Source: an uncultured Prevotellaceae bacterium
Lineage (GTDB): Bacteria; Bacteroidota; Bacteroidia; Bacteroidales; Bacteroidaceae
NCBI GenBank assembly: GCA_900317635.1
Contig: ONHN01000002.1
Location: 62,001 to 126,000, forward strand
Length of the DNA stretch: 64,000 bases
Reading direction: 5' to 3'
The notes under the pieces are model-generated. The model saw only the letters and a program-made list of their open reading frames with translations, was not told where the DNA came from and did no database searches. The first letter of the stretch is position 1, and every line of letters begins with the position of its first letter. A program made the position numbers and the translations under genes. Of the stretch, positions 34,707 to 44,911 are shown one piece after another.

Positions 34707-37244
34707 CTATGCTTGCACGAGCGTGTTGAGGAGATTTTCGAGCGATGTCTCGTCGGTGATGAAGACTTCGCGAGGTTTGGCACCGCGTGCGGGTCCTACG
34801 ATGCCGGCGCGTTCGAGTTGCTCCATGATGCGGCCCGCACGGTTGTAGCCCAATGATAGGCGGCGCTGGATGAGCGACGTGGAACCCTGCTGCGTCTGGA
34901 CGATGAGGCGTGCACTCTGCGCAAACATCGGGTCGAGGTTCGTTTTGTCGAGTCCGCCGCCTTCGGCACCTCCACCGTCTTCGGCAAGGGGTTCGGGCAG
35001 TTCGTAGGCGCAAGGATAGCTCTGCTGCTCGGCAATGAAGTTGCTGATGTCGCGCACCTCGGGCGTATCGACGAAGGCGCACTGCACGCGCACGGGTTCG
35101 CCCGAACTGAGGAACAACATGTCGCCGCGACCTACGAGCTGGTTGGCACCCGTGCGGTCGAGGATGGTGCGACTATCCACCACGCTCATCACCTTGAAGG
35201 CCATGCGGGCGGGGAAGTTGGCCTTAATGGTACCCGTGATGATGTTGGTCGTGGGGCGTTGCGTGGCAATGACCATGTGCATACCCACGGCGCGCGCCAG
35301 CTGGGCGATGCGGGCTATGGGGAGTTCCACCTCTTTACCAGCCACCATGATGAGGTCGCCGAACTCGTCGATGACGATGACGATGTAGGGCATATACTCG
35401 TGGCCATGTTCGGGGTTGAGTTGGCGGGCCTGGAACTTTTGGTTGTACTCCTTGATGTTGCGCACCTGCGCCTTCTTGAGCATATCGTAGCGGTGGTCCA
35501 TGAGTTGGCAGAGGCTTTTCAGCGTCTGCACCACTTTCGTCACGTCGGTGATGATGGGGTCGTCGTTTTCGGGCAGTTTGGCCAGATAGTGCTTCTCGAT
35601 AGAGGCATAAATGCTCAGCTCCACCTTCTTGGGGTCCACCATGACGAACTTGAGTTCGGCGGGATGTTTCTTGTAGAGCAGGGAGGTGATAATAGCATTC
35701 AGACCTACGGACTTACCCTGACCCGTGGCACCAGCCACGAGCAAGTGGGGCATCTTGGCGAGGTCCACCATAAAGACTTCGTTTGTGATGGTCTTGCCGA
35801 GGGCGATAGGCAGGTCGTAGGACGTGTTTTGGAAGCGTTTCGAGGTGATGAGGCTTTCCATCGAAACGATTTTCGGGTTCTTGTTGGGCACCTCAATACC
35901 AATGGTGCCCTTGCCCGGGATAGGCGCAATGATACGAATGCCGAGGGCCGAGAGGCTGAGGGCGATGTCGTCTTCGAGGTTGCGGATTTTGCTGATGCGC
36001 ACGCCAGGGGCGGGCGTCACCTCGTAGAGCGTAATGGTGGGCCCGATGGTGGCTTTGATGGCCGAAATCTCTACGCCGAAGCTTTGCAGGACGGCCACGA
36101 TGCGGTCTTTGTTGGCCGTTTGTTCCTGCATGTCGAAGGCGGGGCCGTCCTCCTCGTACTTCTTAAGGAGCGAGGGCGAGGGGAACTTATAGAACTCAAG
36201 GTCTTTGCGCGGATCGTAAGGGGCGTCGCCCGTAGCTAATTCTATTTCGTCGGTCTCTTCGGGTTGGTCCTTAGGCGTTTCGGCAATGTCGAGCTGAATT
36301 TCGACATCCTTTTCGGCGGACACAGGCTCTTCGTCGCCCAGTTCTTCGGGAAGCGGTTCAGTCTGAACGTCAGCATAGGCATCTTTGCCCGAATCGCCCA
36401 TCAGTTGTAGCTGCGTAGCACTGCTGAGGTCGTTACCATATTTATATTCTTCGCCCTCCTCTTCGGCATCGCCTTTTTTCTTCTTCAGCGGTTTCTTGAT
36501 GTCGGCACTTTGCGCGGCTTCATCCTCGTTCTTCTTTTCTTTCAGGCGTTCGGGCAGGTGGTTGGTGATGAGGTCTTTCGGGTTGAAGAGCTGGCGCACG
36601 ACGTCGATGGTCTCGTCGGTGAGGTAGATGAGGTAGCCTATGGCGATAGCGATGAGGATGATGATGGAGAGCGTAAGGCCAACGGCATTTTGCATCGTAG
36701 CACTCACCAAGTCGCCGTGTCCGCCGCCCCATTTGAAGGCCACGTCGTTCCACGTTTCGGGGAAGAAGTGTAAGGAGGCGATGCTCAGGGCTACGCTGCC
36801 CCATATCATCAGAATGCTGAAGTTGAGGAACCATTTCCAAAGGCGCACTTTGTAGGCTTCCATCAGCTTCATGCTCAGCATGACGAGGAACATGGGAATG
36901 AAGAAAGCGCAGACGCCGAAGCAATCGTCAATGAAGTATTGAGCCGTAGAAGCGCCCAGCGTGCCCGCCCAATTGTGGGCCTCTTGTAAGCCTTCAACCG
37001 ACTCCAGACCGGCCTGGTCTTTCCAACCATTGACGAGGTAGGAAACGAACGACAGGAAGAGGAACAAACTTATCAGAAACACCAGAAAGCCAAAAATGAA
37101 TTTGGCTTTCCCCTGAAGCATTTTGCCAAGACCCTCTTCAGGCATGATGCTTTTGGGGAAGCCTCCACTCTTTTTGGGCGTGTTGCTTTTCTTTGCGCTC
37201 TTTTGTGGAGCACTCTTTTTCTTTGTAGATTTTTTTGCAGCCAT
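34707..37244 (-). CDS. ftsK: DNA translocase FtsK/SpoIIIE family
   Basis: An 845-residue translocase that couples chromosome segregation to division. A Lys/Ser-rich N-terminus (about 1-25) precedes four to five membrane helices (about 45-220). An acidic linker (about 230-345) then leads to the FtsK motor with Walker A GATGQGKSVGLNAI, VVIDEFGDLIMVAGKE and QRPTTNIITGTIKANFPARMAF. The C-terminal gamma winged helix (about 780-845, SLIQRRLSLGYNRAGRIMEQLE) recognises the polar KOPS sequences. The linker is much shorter than in E. coli. The lolA-like gene follows after 68 bases. Confidence 0.97.
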   Translation of the reverse strand: MAAKKSTKKKSAPQKSAKKSNTPKKSGGFPKSIMPEEGLGKMLQGKAKFIFGFLVFLISLFLFLSFVSYLVNGWKDQAGLESVEGLQEAHNWAGTLGASTAQYFIDDCFGVCAFFIPMFLVMLSMKLMEAYKVRLWKWFLNFSILMIWGSVALSIASLHFFPETWNDVAFKWGGGHGDLVSATMQNAVGLTLSIIILIAIAIGYLIYLTDETIDVVRQLFNPKDLITNHLPERLKEKKNEDEAAQSADIKKPLKKKKGDAEEEGEEYKYGNDLSSATQLQLMGDSGKDAYADVQTEPLPEELGDEEPVSAEKDVEIQLDIAETPKDQPEETDEIELATGDAPYDPRKDLEFYKFPSPSLLKKYEEDGPAFDMQEQTANKDRIVAVLQSFGVEISAIKATIGPTITLYEVTPAPGVRISKIRNLEDDIALSLSALGIRIIAPIPGKGTIGIEVPNKNPKIVSMESLITSKRFQNTSYDLPIALGKTITNEVFMVDLAKMPHLLVAGATGQGKSVGLNAIITSLLYKKHPAELKFVMVDPKKVELSIYASIEKHYLAKLPENDDPIITDVTKVVQTLKSLCQLMDHRYDMLKKAQVRNIKEYNQKFQARQLNPEHGHEYMPYIVIVIDEFGDLIMVAGKEVELPIARIAQLARAVGMHMVIATQRPTTNIITGTIKANFPARMAFKVMSVVDSRTILDRTGANQLVGRGDMLFLSSGEPVRVQCAFVDTPEVRDISNFIAEQQSYPCAYELPEPLAEDGGGAEGGGLDKTNLDPMFAQSARLIVQTQQGSTSLIQRRLSLGYNRAGRIMEQLERAGIVGPARGAKPREVFITDETSLENLLNTLVQA

Positions 37245-37280
37245 CTCTGTGGTATGTTATAATGTAGTTCTGTGAATGAG

Positions 37281-38576
37281 TTAGTTTTCTTTCGTGTAGA
37301 AGTCGATGAGGCGGTTGAGTGCGCGCTGACACACGGCGCAGAACGTTGGGTGTTCGTTGGTGCGCATACGGCAGTTTTCGAAAGCGCGCCAAACGCCCTT
37401 GCTTTGGTAGCCAGCTCCTTCGTAAACACCTATCTTCTCGCTCCGTCCATCGGCCGATGGCGGGGTAGGGATGGGGGTGCCTGCGGGCAGCATATCTTGC
37501 CACTTCTGCGAGAAGTCGCAAAGCGTCGTGAGGTTTTGCTCCCAGGGCTCGGTGTCGGCGTAGTAGGTTTCTTCGTACTGATCGTCGTAGGCATACTCGT
37601 CGGCCAGGCCGCCGAAACTATGACCAAACTCGTGGACAACGACGGGGTGGAAGGCACGGTGGTTGGCGGTGGTGAGCGTGTAGCTATTGTAGATGCCGCC
37701 GCCGCCGTAGTAGTCGCTGTTGGCCAAGATGATGATGTGTTCGTAGGGAATGCCCGAAAGCTGGTCGTTGAGGCTTTGCAGGTTGAGCGTAGTGAGGTAG
37801 CGGTCGCTGTAGAAAGTGTTATAGTGGCTACCGAGTGCCGTCTCTTTCCACGTGGCGCGTTGCGGAATGCTCACGCCCGAGTCGTGGCTGGGCAGGGCTA
37901 CGGCTACGAAGTTGAAGCAATCTTTTCGCGAAGCAAAGGGTTCGTGGTTGAAGATAGAGGCGACAGCTTCTTCGGCTTTCTGATAGAAGAGGTCGGCTTC
38001 TTTCGCCGTATAGCCTTCGGCCACGATGGCCACGTCAATCTTCTCTGCAGCACTGCCGCTTTGGTGGATATAGCGATGCGGTGCTACGGGACGCGCATCG
38101 AGGTTGCGGATGAGCGAGTCGTCGGGTCGAACGACGTGACTCATTTCGGCTTGTACGCGGTTGTGGAAATCGACGAGGCGCACTGTGAGACGCACCGAGT
38201 CGAGCGGCATGGGTAACAGGAAAACGTTTTCGAAGGCCCGCCGTGTGTGGGTGGCCTCTTCCGTGTTGAGCCATTCCTGGAAGAGCGTGCTGAAACTCGT
38301 GCGATAGAGCGTGCGGCCTGTGCGTGCATCGGTCATCGTCAGCGTCCCGTTGCCGGCGAGAGCCAGGCTGTCGAGGTGGTGTCGGCGTCCCGCCCAACCT
38401 TTCAGGCTGTTGAGGCGCGCGAGGCTTATCTCCTGGTGTTTCGTGTCGCCACAGAATAGGTAGTCGGCACGCAGCGTGCGACTAAAGTCAAGGTGCGCCG
38501 TTTGTGCTACGGTAAGCAGACAAACGAATAAAGAGGCGATAAATGTGTAGTATCTTAGCTTCATAAAACGTTTCAT
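37281..38576 (-). CDS. M64-family (IgA) metallopeptidase, secreted
   Basis: A 431-residue zinc peptidase. The active-site motif VVHEFGHSFGGLADEY is clear, and the N-terminal half carries the M64_N beta domain (about 25-150). EYDDQ...ETYYADTEPWEQNLTTL and the C-terminal CRMRTNEHPTFCAVCQRALN are further family features. A signal peptide (KLRYYTFIASLFVCLLTVAQ) suggests export to the periplasm, surface or medium. Family members include a gut Clostridium enzyme that cleaves IgA, but the substrate here is unknown. The ATG at 38576 is my choice; the ATG at 38564 is equally possible. Confidence 0.9.
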   Translation of the reverse strand: MKRFMKLRYYTFIASLFVCLLTVAQTAHLDFSRTLRADYLFCGDTKHQEISLARLNSLKGWAGRRHHLDSLALAGNGTLTMTDARTGRTLYRTSFSTLFQEWLNTEEATHTRRAFENVFLLPMPLDSVRLTVRLVDFHNRVQAEMSHVVRPDDSLIRNLDARPVAPHRYIHQSGSAAEKIDVAIVAEGYTAKEADLFYQKAEEAVASIFNHEPFASRKDCFNFVAVALPSHDSGVSIPQRATWKETALGSHYNTFYSDRYLTTLNLQSLNDQLSGIPYEHIIILANSDYYGGGGIYNSYTLTTANHRAFHPVVVHEFGHSFGGLADEYAYDDQYEETYYADTEPWEQNLTTLCDFSQKWQDMLPAGTPIPTPPSADGRSEKIGVYEGAGYQSKGVWRAFENCRMRTNEHPTFCAVCQRALNRLIDFYTKEN

Positions 38577-38598
38577 TGGCGTTTTGGTTTTCAGCTTG

Positions 38599-38630
38599 CA
38601 AAGATAATACAAAATGCGCGAAAAATGAAA
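38599..38630 (-). promoter_or_regulatory. Putative promoter for the M64 peptidase
   Basis: On the minus strand TTTC (38630 to 38627), 20 bases, then TATCTTTG (38606 to 38599). The -7 box is an exact consensus match and the -33 box has one mismatch. It lies 23 bases before the ATG. Confidence 0.6.
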
Positions 38631-38656
38631 CGTTTTCTCATCTTTTTATTGTTCGT

Positions 38657-38737
38657 AAGTGACAAGTGACAAGGAGAAGCCCCTCTCTCCCCCGCCCCCT
38701 CTCTTCCCGAGAGGGCGAGAGGGGAGTAGATACTAAC
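38657..38737 (+). repeat. AGTAGATACTAAC dispersed repeat, copy 2 (full)
   Basis: Begins AAGTGACAAGTGAC, then GAGAAGCCCCTCTCTCCCC, CCCCTCTCT, GAGAGGGCGAGAGGGG and ends AGTAGATACTAAC. The pyrimidine half can pair with the purine half in an 80-base imperfect hairpin. It matches the reversed copy at 60381 almost throughout. Confidence 0.8.
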
Positions 38738-38821
38738 TCTACGTTGTAATCTTTGGGTTCAGAGAGCAGTTGTTTTGTAGTGGAATGTAGTGCCTGTAGT
38801 GGTTAACCCCTTAGCGCACTT

Positions 38822-38871
38822 GTATTCGTGCAATCCGTCACCATTCGTAAATTTCGTGGTTCAAACTTTCC
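38822..38871 (-). repeat. CCACGAA/CACGAA dispersed repeat, copy 3
   Basis: Minus strand: GGAAAGTTTGAACCACGAA, ACGAATGGTG, then GATTGCACGAATAC. It aligns with copy 1 at 4748 over AAAGTTTGAACCACGAA and the later CACGAAT. Confidence 0.55.
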
Positions 38872-38894
38872 GCAAAATTCATCGGCGTTGCCAA

Positions 38895-38917
38895 CTCGTC
38901 ACTTGTCACTAAAAGTG
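38895..38917 (-). repeat. GTGACRA-type intergenic repeat
   Basis: CTCGTCACTTGTCACT followed by AAAAGTG on the plus strand, identical in its core to the repeat before ffh at 3271. It lies just before the guaD stop. Confidence 0.65.
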
Positions 38918-38921
38918 CCAC

Positions 38922-40199
38922 TTATTCCCACTGCTTGCTATCTAAAACGATTTCCTTTCCTTGGCAGAAGCGGTGGGCTATTTGGCGGTCGTCGCCGATG
39001 TAGATGAAGCGCTCGAGGCGTTGGAGGGTCGTGTATTCGTCGGGGTGGAGCGTGTTGTCGTCGATGACGAGTGCGTCGAAGTCGTAACCCTTTTCGAAGC
39101 TACCCACTTTGCCAAAGAATGTGCCTCCCGCTTTTGTAGCCATCCAGAATGCCTCTGAGAGCGAGAGGAAGGGTAGGGCGTGGTTGCGCTGATAGTGCAT
39201 TTTGCTGATTTGAATGGCATAGACCATCATACGGAAGATGCTGATGTCGTGACCGCCACTGACATCGCTACCGAGGCCCACGTTGATGCCATCGTTGAGG
39301 TAGGTGCGTATGGGGGCCATTCCCGATGCCACGTTGAGGTTCGACGTGGGGCAGTGGGCCACGAGTACGCCTTGCTCTTTCATAAGGAGTCGTTCCTTCT
39401 CGTCGCTCCAAACGCAGTGGGCCATAATGGTGGGTGTTTGTCCGAAAAGTCCGTAGCGCATATAGGCATCGCCGTAACCGTCGCTGTCGGGTTCAAGTTG
39501 GCGTACGAGTTCTATTTCGCCTAAGTTTTCAGAAAGGTGCGACTGGACGGGGAGGTTGTATCGTTGGGCTATGTCGGCGCAAGCGCGCAGCAACTCGGGC
39601 GTGCACGAGGGGATGAATCGCGGCGTGATGATGGGGCGCACCAAGTCCTGCGGATTATTGTAGGCCTCAATAAGCGAGAGCATACCGCTGACGGCCTCCT
39701 CTACGGGTTCTTGAAGTGCTTCGGGACAGTTGCGGTTCATAGCCACTTTGCCCACGTAGGCTCCCATGCCAGCCTGTTTGAAAAGCTCCATCAAGCGGCG
39801 CGTGCTTTCGGTGTGGATGGTGGCGAACGTGACGGCGCGCATCGTGCCCATTTTCCAGAGTTGGTAAACGAAACGGCGGTAGATGCGCTCGGCGTAGTCG
39901 ATGTTGCTGAACTTCGTCTCTTCGGGGAACGTATAGTTCTCGAGCCACGGGAGGAGCTCCAAGTCCATAGCGATGCCTTGGTTGTGGAACTGCGGTGCAT
40001 GCACGTGCATGTCGTTCATGGCGGGGATGAGGAGCTTATTGCCAAAATCAACAACTTCGGCATTGGGGCAGCCAAGGTCTTCCCTTTGGGCTGCAATCCC
40101 CTGCACGCGCCCTTCGTCAACGGCAATGTATCCGTTTTCAAGGACTTCAAAACGTTCGCGCTGTTTAGTATAAATAATGTGTGCTTTATATACTTTCAT
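38922..40199 (-). CDS. guaD: Guanine deaminase (amidohydrolase family)
   Basis: A 425-residue metal-dependent hydrolase that deaminates guanine to xanthine. Metal and catalytic motifs are NDMHVHAPQ (the HxH pair), PRFIPSCTPEL, QSHLSEN (His and Glu), AHCVWSDEKE and GLGSDVSGG (the metal Asp). FPEETKFSN is typical of guanine deaminases rather than cytosine or atrazine enzymes. The ATG at 40199 gives MKVYKAHIIYTKQ, the expected N-terminal strand; the frame extends farther upstream without a plausible start. It lies 58 bases from trmB. Confidence 0.88.
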   Translation of the reverse strand: MKVYKAHIIYTKQRERFEVLENGYIAVDEGRVQGIAAQREDLGCPNAEVVDFGNKLLIPAMNDMHVHAPQFHNQGIAMDLELLPWLENYTFPEETKFSNIDYAERIYRRFVYQLWKMGTMRAVTFATIHTESTRRLMELFKQAGMGAYVGKVAMNRNCPEALQEPVEEAVSGMLSLIEAYNNPQDLVRPIITPRFIPSCTPELLRACADIAQRYNLPVQSHLSENLGEIELVRQLEPDSDGYGDAYMRYGLFGQTPTIMAHCVWSDEKERLLMKEQGVLVAHCPTSNLNVASGMAPIRTYLNDGINVGLGSDVSGGHDISIFRMMVYAIQISKMHYQRNHALPFLSLSEAFWMATKAGGTFFGKVGSFEKGYDFDALVIDDNTLHPDEYTTLQRLERFIYIGDDRQIAHRFCQGKEIVLDSKQWE

Positions 40200-40250
40200 A
40201 ATAAGATTTTGTGATCTGAGTAATCGGAGTGATCGGTGAGGCTGACAGCA

Positions 40251-40260
40251 CTCGTCACTA
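40251..40260 (-). repeat. GTGACRA-type repeat (single unit)
   Basis: CTCGTCACTA just after the trmB stop, a minimal copy of the family. It overlaps the stop region of trmB. Confidence 0.4.
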
Positions 40261-41049
40261 TTTGGCCGTTTCTTTACCAGAGCGTTTCTCGCGATGATAC
40301 GAGCGGTAGGTGTCGAGCGGAATTTCAACGTCGGGTTCTATCAAGGTGCCAGAAGCTGGCAGGCGGAAGCGCAAGTACTTGATATTGATGCCGCGCGCTA
40401 TCCATTGCTGTTCGTAGTAAGTTTGGATTTTCGACAGAGCTTTTGCCTCTTCATTACCCATGGACGCTTCGGCATAAACGTCTTCAATGCAACACTCCAA
40501 GGGGATGTTGTTGGCTGAGCAAACGTAGCGCGTATAGGTGAAGAGGAATTGCGAGTCGGTCTTTAGGTGTATCATGCCGCCGTCGGGCATGATGTGCCGG
40601 TAACGTTCGAGGAAGAAGGTGGACGTGAGGCGCTTGGAGGGTTTCTTCATTTGCGGGTCGCAAAACGTGAGCCATAGTTCGCTCACCTCGCTGGGTGCAA
40701 AGAAGCGGTCGATAAACTCTATCTGCGTACGCAGGAATCCCGCATTCGTCAGGCCGTCCTGCATGGCCTCGCGTGCACCGTGCCACATGCGAGCCCCTTT
40801 GATGTCAACGCCGATGAAGTTTTTATGAGGAAATTCGCGCGCCAGTCCTACGGTGTATTCCCCACGGCCACAACCAAGTTCAAGCACCAGAGGCTGACCG
40901 ATAGGAAGCTGTGCATAGAGCGAAGAGGCTTTCAGGCCGTCTTCGGGTCTTGATGAAGGTGAACAAGCCTCGTCATATCTGACGGTGTGTTCATAGACGT
41001 TAGGTAGTGCGGACATTTCCGCAAATTTCTGTAACTTACCTTTTCCCAT
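40258..41049 (-). CDS. trmB: tRNA (guanine-N7-)-methyltransferase
   Basis: Methylates G46 in tRNAs. The 263 residues show a SAM-binding Rossmann fold with LVLELGCGRGEYTVGLAREFP and NFIGVDIKGARMWHG, the family's TFCDPQMKKPSKRLTS, and LKTDSQFLFTYT. The N-terminus (MGKGKLQKFAEMSALPNVYEH) is Bacteroidetes-like. It starts inside the end of xseB (14 overlapping bases) in a different frame, so the two are translationally coupled. A GTGACRA repeat unit is at 40251. Confidence 0.95.
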   Translation of the reverse strand: MGKGKLQKFAEMSALPNVYEHTVRYDEACSPSSRPEDGLKASSLYAQLPIGQPLVLELGCGRGEYTVGLAREFPHKNFIGVDIKGARMWHGAREAMQDGLTNAGFLRTQIEFIDRFFAPSEVSELWLTFCDPQMKKPSKRLTSTFFLERYRHIMPDGGMIHLKTDSQFLFTYTRYVCSANNIPLECCIEDVYAEASMGNEEAKALSKIQTYYEQQWIARGINIKYLRFRLPASGTLIEPDVEIPLDTYRSYHREKRSGKETAK

Positions 41050-41233
41050 CTTCTATAATTTTATTGATGTCGTCTTCAGTCTTCATCAGTTGCTTACGGC
41101 ACAACGTGATAAGCTCTTTTGCTTCGCGCAACAAGTCGGAGAGGTTTTCGAGCTTCGTCTCGCCACTTTCCAGTGCTTGCACAATCTGTTCGACGCGCGC
41201 CATAGCTTGTTCGTAGGATATTTTCTTTTCCAT
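41036..41233 (-). CDS. xseB: Exodeoxyribonuclease VII small subunit
   Basis: A 65-residue helical hairpin that binds the XseA coiled coil: ISYEQAMARVEQIVQALESGE followed by LENLSDLLREAKELITLCRKQL. The length, the E-SGE turn and the L-L-R-E-A-K segment fit the XseB family. It heads a two-gene operon with trmB, transcribed divergently from the ATP synthase. Its partner xseA is at 30223. Confidence 0.93.
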   Translation of the reverse strand: MEKKISYEQAMARVEQIVQALESGETKLENLSDLLREAKELITLCRKQLMKTEDDINKIIEDGKR

Positions 41234-41265
41234 TTTCTGTGTTGTCTGACTTTATGTTCGCGAAG

Positions 41266-41297
41266 CAAAGTTAGTGCAAACCGATTGTAAATACAAA
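41266..41297 (-). promoter_or_regulatory. Promoter of xseB-trmB, full consensus
   Basis: Minus strand: TTTG (41297 to 41294), exactly 20 bases, TAACTTTG (41273 to 41266). Both boxes match the Bacteroidetes consensus perfectly. It lies 33 bases before the ATG. Confidence 0.82.
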
Positions 41298-41398
41298 ACT
41301 TTGTTTTAACTTTCTTGATTTATTGCTGAGGCGTAGGTGAAAGATGATACGCTCGCTCAAGTTTTTTTGCGATGAAGTACACTTTTTTCAATAAAAAC

Positions 41399-41429
41399 TT
41401 TTTCATTTATGGGATTTAGTGTATCTTTG
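41399..41429 (+). promoter_or_regulatory. Putative promoter of the ATP synthase operon
   Basis: A TTTTT stretch (41399-41403), 18-19 bases, then TATCTTTG (41422-41429), an exact -7 box. It leaves a leader of about 100 bases before the atpD ATG. Confidence 0.6.
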
Positions 41430-41512
41430 CGCTTGCAGTTGTGCTTATAAAGCCGCGCGTGCGCATTAAAATGTTTGTATTTCAAGCAGATAGCACGCGT
41501 TTGTTAGACTAA

Positions 41513-43062
<1,550 letters not shown>

Positions 43063-43063
<1 letters not shown>

Positions 43064-43359
43064 TGGCAAAAGAAGTAAAACGACAAGATGGTAACGCCGT
43101 TGAGTGGACCATGTCCCCTACGGCCTTGCACGTCACCATAGTCAGCCCTGAGCAAACACTCTACGAGGGAACCGTTGAAAGCATCATCGTTCCTGGCGAG
43201 AAAGGCCGTTTTGAAGTGCTGAAGGGTCATGCCCCCATCATTTCAAGCCTTACGGCTGGAAGCGTGGTGTGTGCAGGCAGCAATCCCTTCGAGTTAGAAA
43301 TTAAAGGTGGATTCGTAGAAGTGGCCCACAACTGGGTGTCGCTTTGCGTAGAAGAATAA
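43063..43359 (+). CDS. atpC: F1Fo ATP synthase subunit epsilon
   Basis: A 98-residue epsilon subunit. Its beta-sandwich shows LHVTIVSPEQTLYEGTVESIIVPGEKGRFEVLKGHAPIISSL (described by its beginning VTIVSPE and its end GHAPIIS). It is short and lacks the C-terminal helical hairpin that can block rotation in E. coli; this reduced form is usual in Bacteroidetes. The ATG overlaps the atpD stop codon by one base, so translation is coupled. The next gene begins two bases after its stop. Confidence 0.95.
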
Positions 43360-43361
43360 CG

Positions 43362-43760
43362 ATGAAGCACTGGCCAGTCCTCGCCATAGCCCTTATGGGC
43401 ATCGTACTCTTCCTTGCAGAGTTTCTTTGTGTGGAGAGAGAACCCGACAGTGTTTGGCTTCTTGCCGCTATTAGCTTGTTGCCAATGCTCTGCTTTGCGG
43501 GGCTGACGGTGCTGGAGCTTAAGGCGGTTGGTCAAAAACGACAGGCCCAAAGTGGCACGCTGATAGGTGCCTATATGCTGTTTAAGGGGCTGCGCTTACT
43601 GCTGACCATCGTTGCGGTGGCTATATATATATATGTAGGGGCACCGCTCCGCCTGCTTTTTGTGTGCAATGTCTGCATCCTCTTCGTCGTAGCTTTGGCC
43701 GCCACCAGCGTTTGCCATCTTCGGGCCGAGCGAAAAGAGTCAATTTCAATCGATAAGTAG
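43362..43760 (+). CDS. Small four-helix membrane protein in the AtpI position
   Basis: A 132-residue hydrophobic protein with about four membrane helices (WPVLAIALMGIVLFLAEF; WLLAAISLLPMLCFAGL; LIGAYMLFKGLRLLLTIVAVAIYIY; LLFVCNVCILFVVALAATSV). It begins two bases after the atpC stop and ends 32 bases before atpB, so it belongs to the operon. Its place matches AtpI, which aids c-ring assembly in other phyla, but the sequence shows no clear AtpI motif. I call it by position only. Confidence 0.75.
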   Translation: MKHWPVLAIALMGIVLFLAEFLCVEREPDSVWLLAAISLLPMLCFAGLTVLELKAVGQKRQAQSGTLIGAYMLFKGLRLLLTIVAVAIYIYVGAPLRLLFVCNVCILFVVALAATSVCHLRAERKESISIDK

Positions 43761-43792
43761 GCTGAAACTCTTGTCAATCAAAATATCGAATA

Positions 43793-44863
43793 ATGAAATA
43801 TCATCAACAAATAAAGTTGCGTCGTCTCTACACCGTCTTGACTTTGTTCTTGCTATTGGCCATACCGCAAACAACGCTGGCCAATGAGCAAGAGAGTGAA
43901 GACATTAACGTGCAGAAGATTATCTTCGACCACATGAGCGATGCTTATGAATGGCACCTTTGGGGACACACGCACATTCCGCTGCCTGTCATTGTGAAGC
44001 ACCACGAAGGCGGCTGGGAGGTGTTTAGTTCGGCTCGTTTCCACGAGAGTGCCGATGGAACCTACAACGGCTTCTACATTGACCACGAGCGTAAAGACAA
44101 GGTTTACGAGCGCGGTTACGATGACCGCCCATGGGACATCAGCATCACGAAGGACGTTGTTCAGATATGGATTAACATCGCCGTGATGTTGCTTATCTTC
44201 ATTCCTTGTGCACGTTGGTATAAGAAGCGGCAGGCAGAGGATGCGCACGCAGCTCCGAAAGGATTTCGCGGTGCCGTAGAGATGCTCGTCATGTACATCC
44301 ACGACGATGTCATTAAGGCCTGCATTGGTGAGCGCCATTACCGCCGCTATGCCCCCTATCTGCTCACGGTTTTCTTCTTCATCTTCGTGACGAACCTCAT
44401 GGGGCTGATACCCATCTTCCCTGGTGGTTCCAACGTGACGGGTAACCTCAGCATCACGCTCTTGCTGGCCGTGGGGACTTTCCTGCTGGTCAACATCTTT
44501 GGCAACAAAGAGTATTGGAAGGAAATCCTTTGGCCCGACGTACCGATGATGATGAAATGCCCCGTGCCCTTGATGCCCGTGGTTGAAATCATTGGTATCT
44601 TCACGAAGCCCTTTGCCTTGATGATGCGTCTCTTCGCCAATATGTTTGGCGGCCATACGGTTATCTTGTCGCTGACGTGCCTCATCTTCATCACTTTCAA
44701 GGTGAGCGTGGGCATGGGGTCGTCTATGACGGTGGTGAGCTTTTTGATGCTCATCTTCATGAACTGCCTTGAACTGCTCGTGGCCTTCCTGCAAGCCTAC
44801 GTCTTCACGATGCTCTCGAGCGTGTATATTGGCTTGGCGCATCCTGAGCACCATGCCAAATAA
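43793..44863 (+). CDS. atpB: F1Fo ATP synthase subunit a
   Basis: The stator channel subunit, 356 residues. It starts with a signal-like helix (LYTVLTLFLLLAIPQTTLA) and an extra-cytoplasmic domain of about 100 residues with WHLWGHTHIPLPVIV and FHESADGTYNGFYIDHER. The a-subunit core follows: YLLTVFFFIFVTNLMGLIPIFPGGSNVTGNLSI, PVVEIIGIFTKPFALMMRLFANMFGGH, where Arg in LMMRLFANM is the essential one. The long N-terminal domain is typical of Bacteroidetes and absent from E. coli. Confidence 0.96.
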   Translation: MKYHQQIKLRRLYTVLTLFLLLAIPQTTLANEQESEDINVQKIIFDHMSDAYEWHLWGHTHIPLPVIVKHHEGGWEVFSSARFHESADGTYNGFYIDHERKDKVYERGYDDRPWDISITKDVVQIWINIAVMLLIFIPCARWYKKRQAEDAHAAPKGFRGAVEMLVMYIHDDVIKACIGERHYRRYAPYLLTVFFFIFVTNLMGLIPIFPGGSNVTGNLSITLLLAVGTFLLVNIFGNKEYWKEILWPDVPMMMKCPVPLMPVVEIIGIFTKPFALMMRLFANMFGGHTVILSLTCLIFITFKVSVGMGSSMTVVSFLMLIFMNCLELLVAFLQAYVFTMLSSVYIGLAHPEHHAK

Positions 44864-44911
44864 TGAGAAAATAGAAATCAAAATCATTAACAAATAAAAA
44901 ACTTAACAACT

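Larger units (their letters stand above)
38577..38921. other. 345-base gap holding three repeat families
   Basis: No gene. It contains the M64 gene's promoter (38599-38630), a full AGTAGATACTAAC element (38657-38737), a CCACGAA/CACGAA element in the opposite direction (38822-38871), and a GTGACRA element (38895-38917). I see nothing in 38738-38821. All three families of dispersed repeats found in this window occur together only here. Confidence 0.75.

Noticed and set aside
34639..35082. N-terminal extension of the LolA-like gene
   Set aside because: The open frame runs back into ftsK but has Arg/His-rich nonsense sequence; the signal peptide at 34638 marks the true start.
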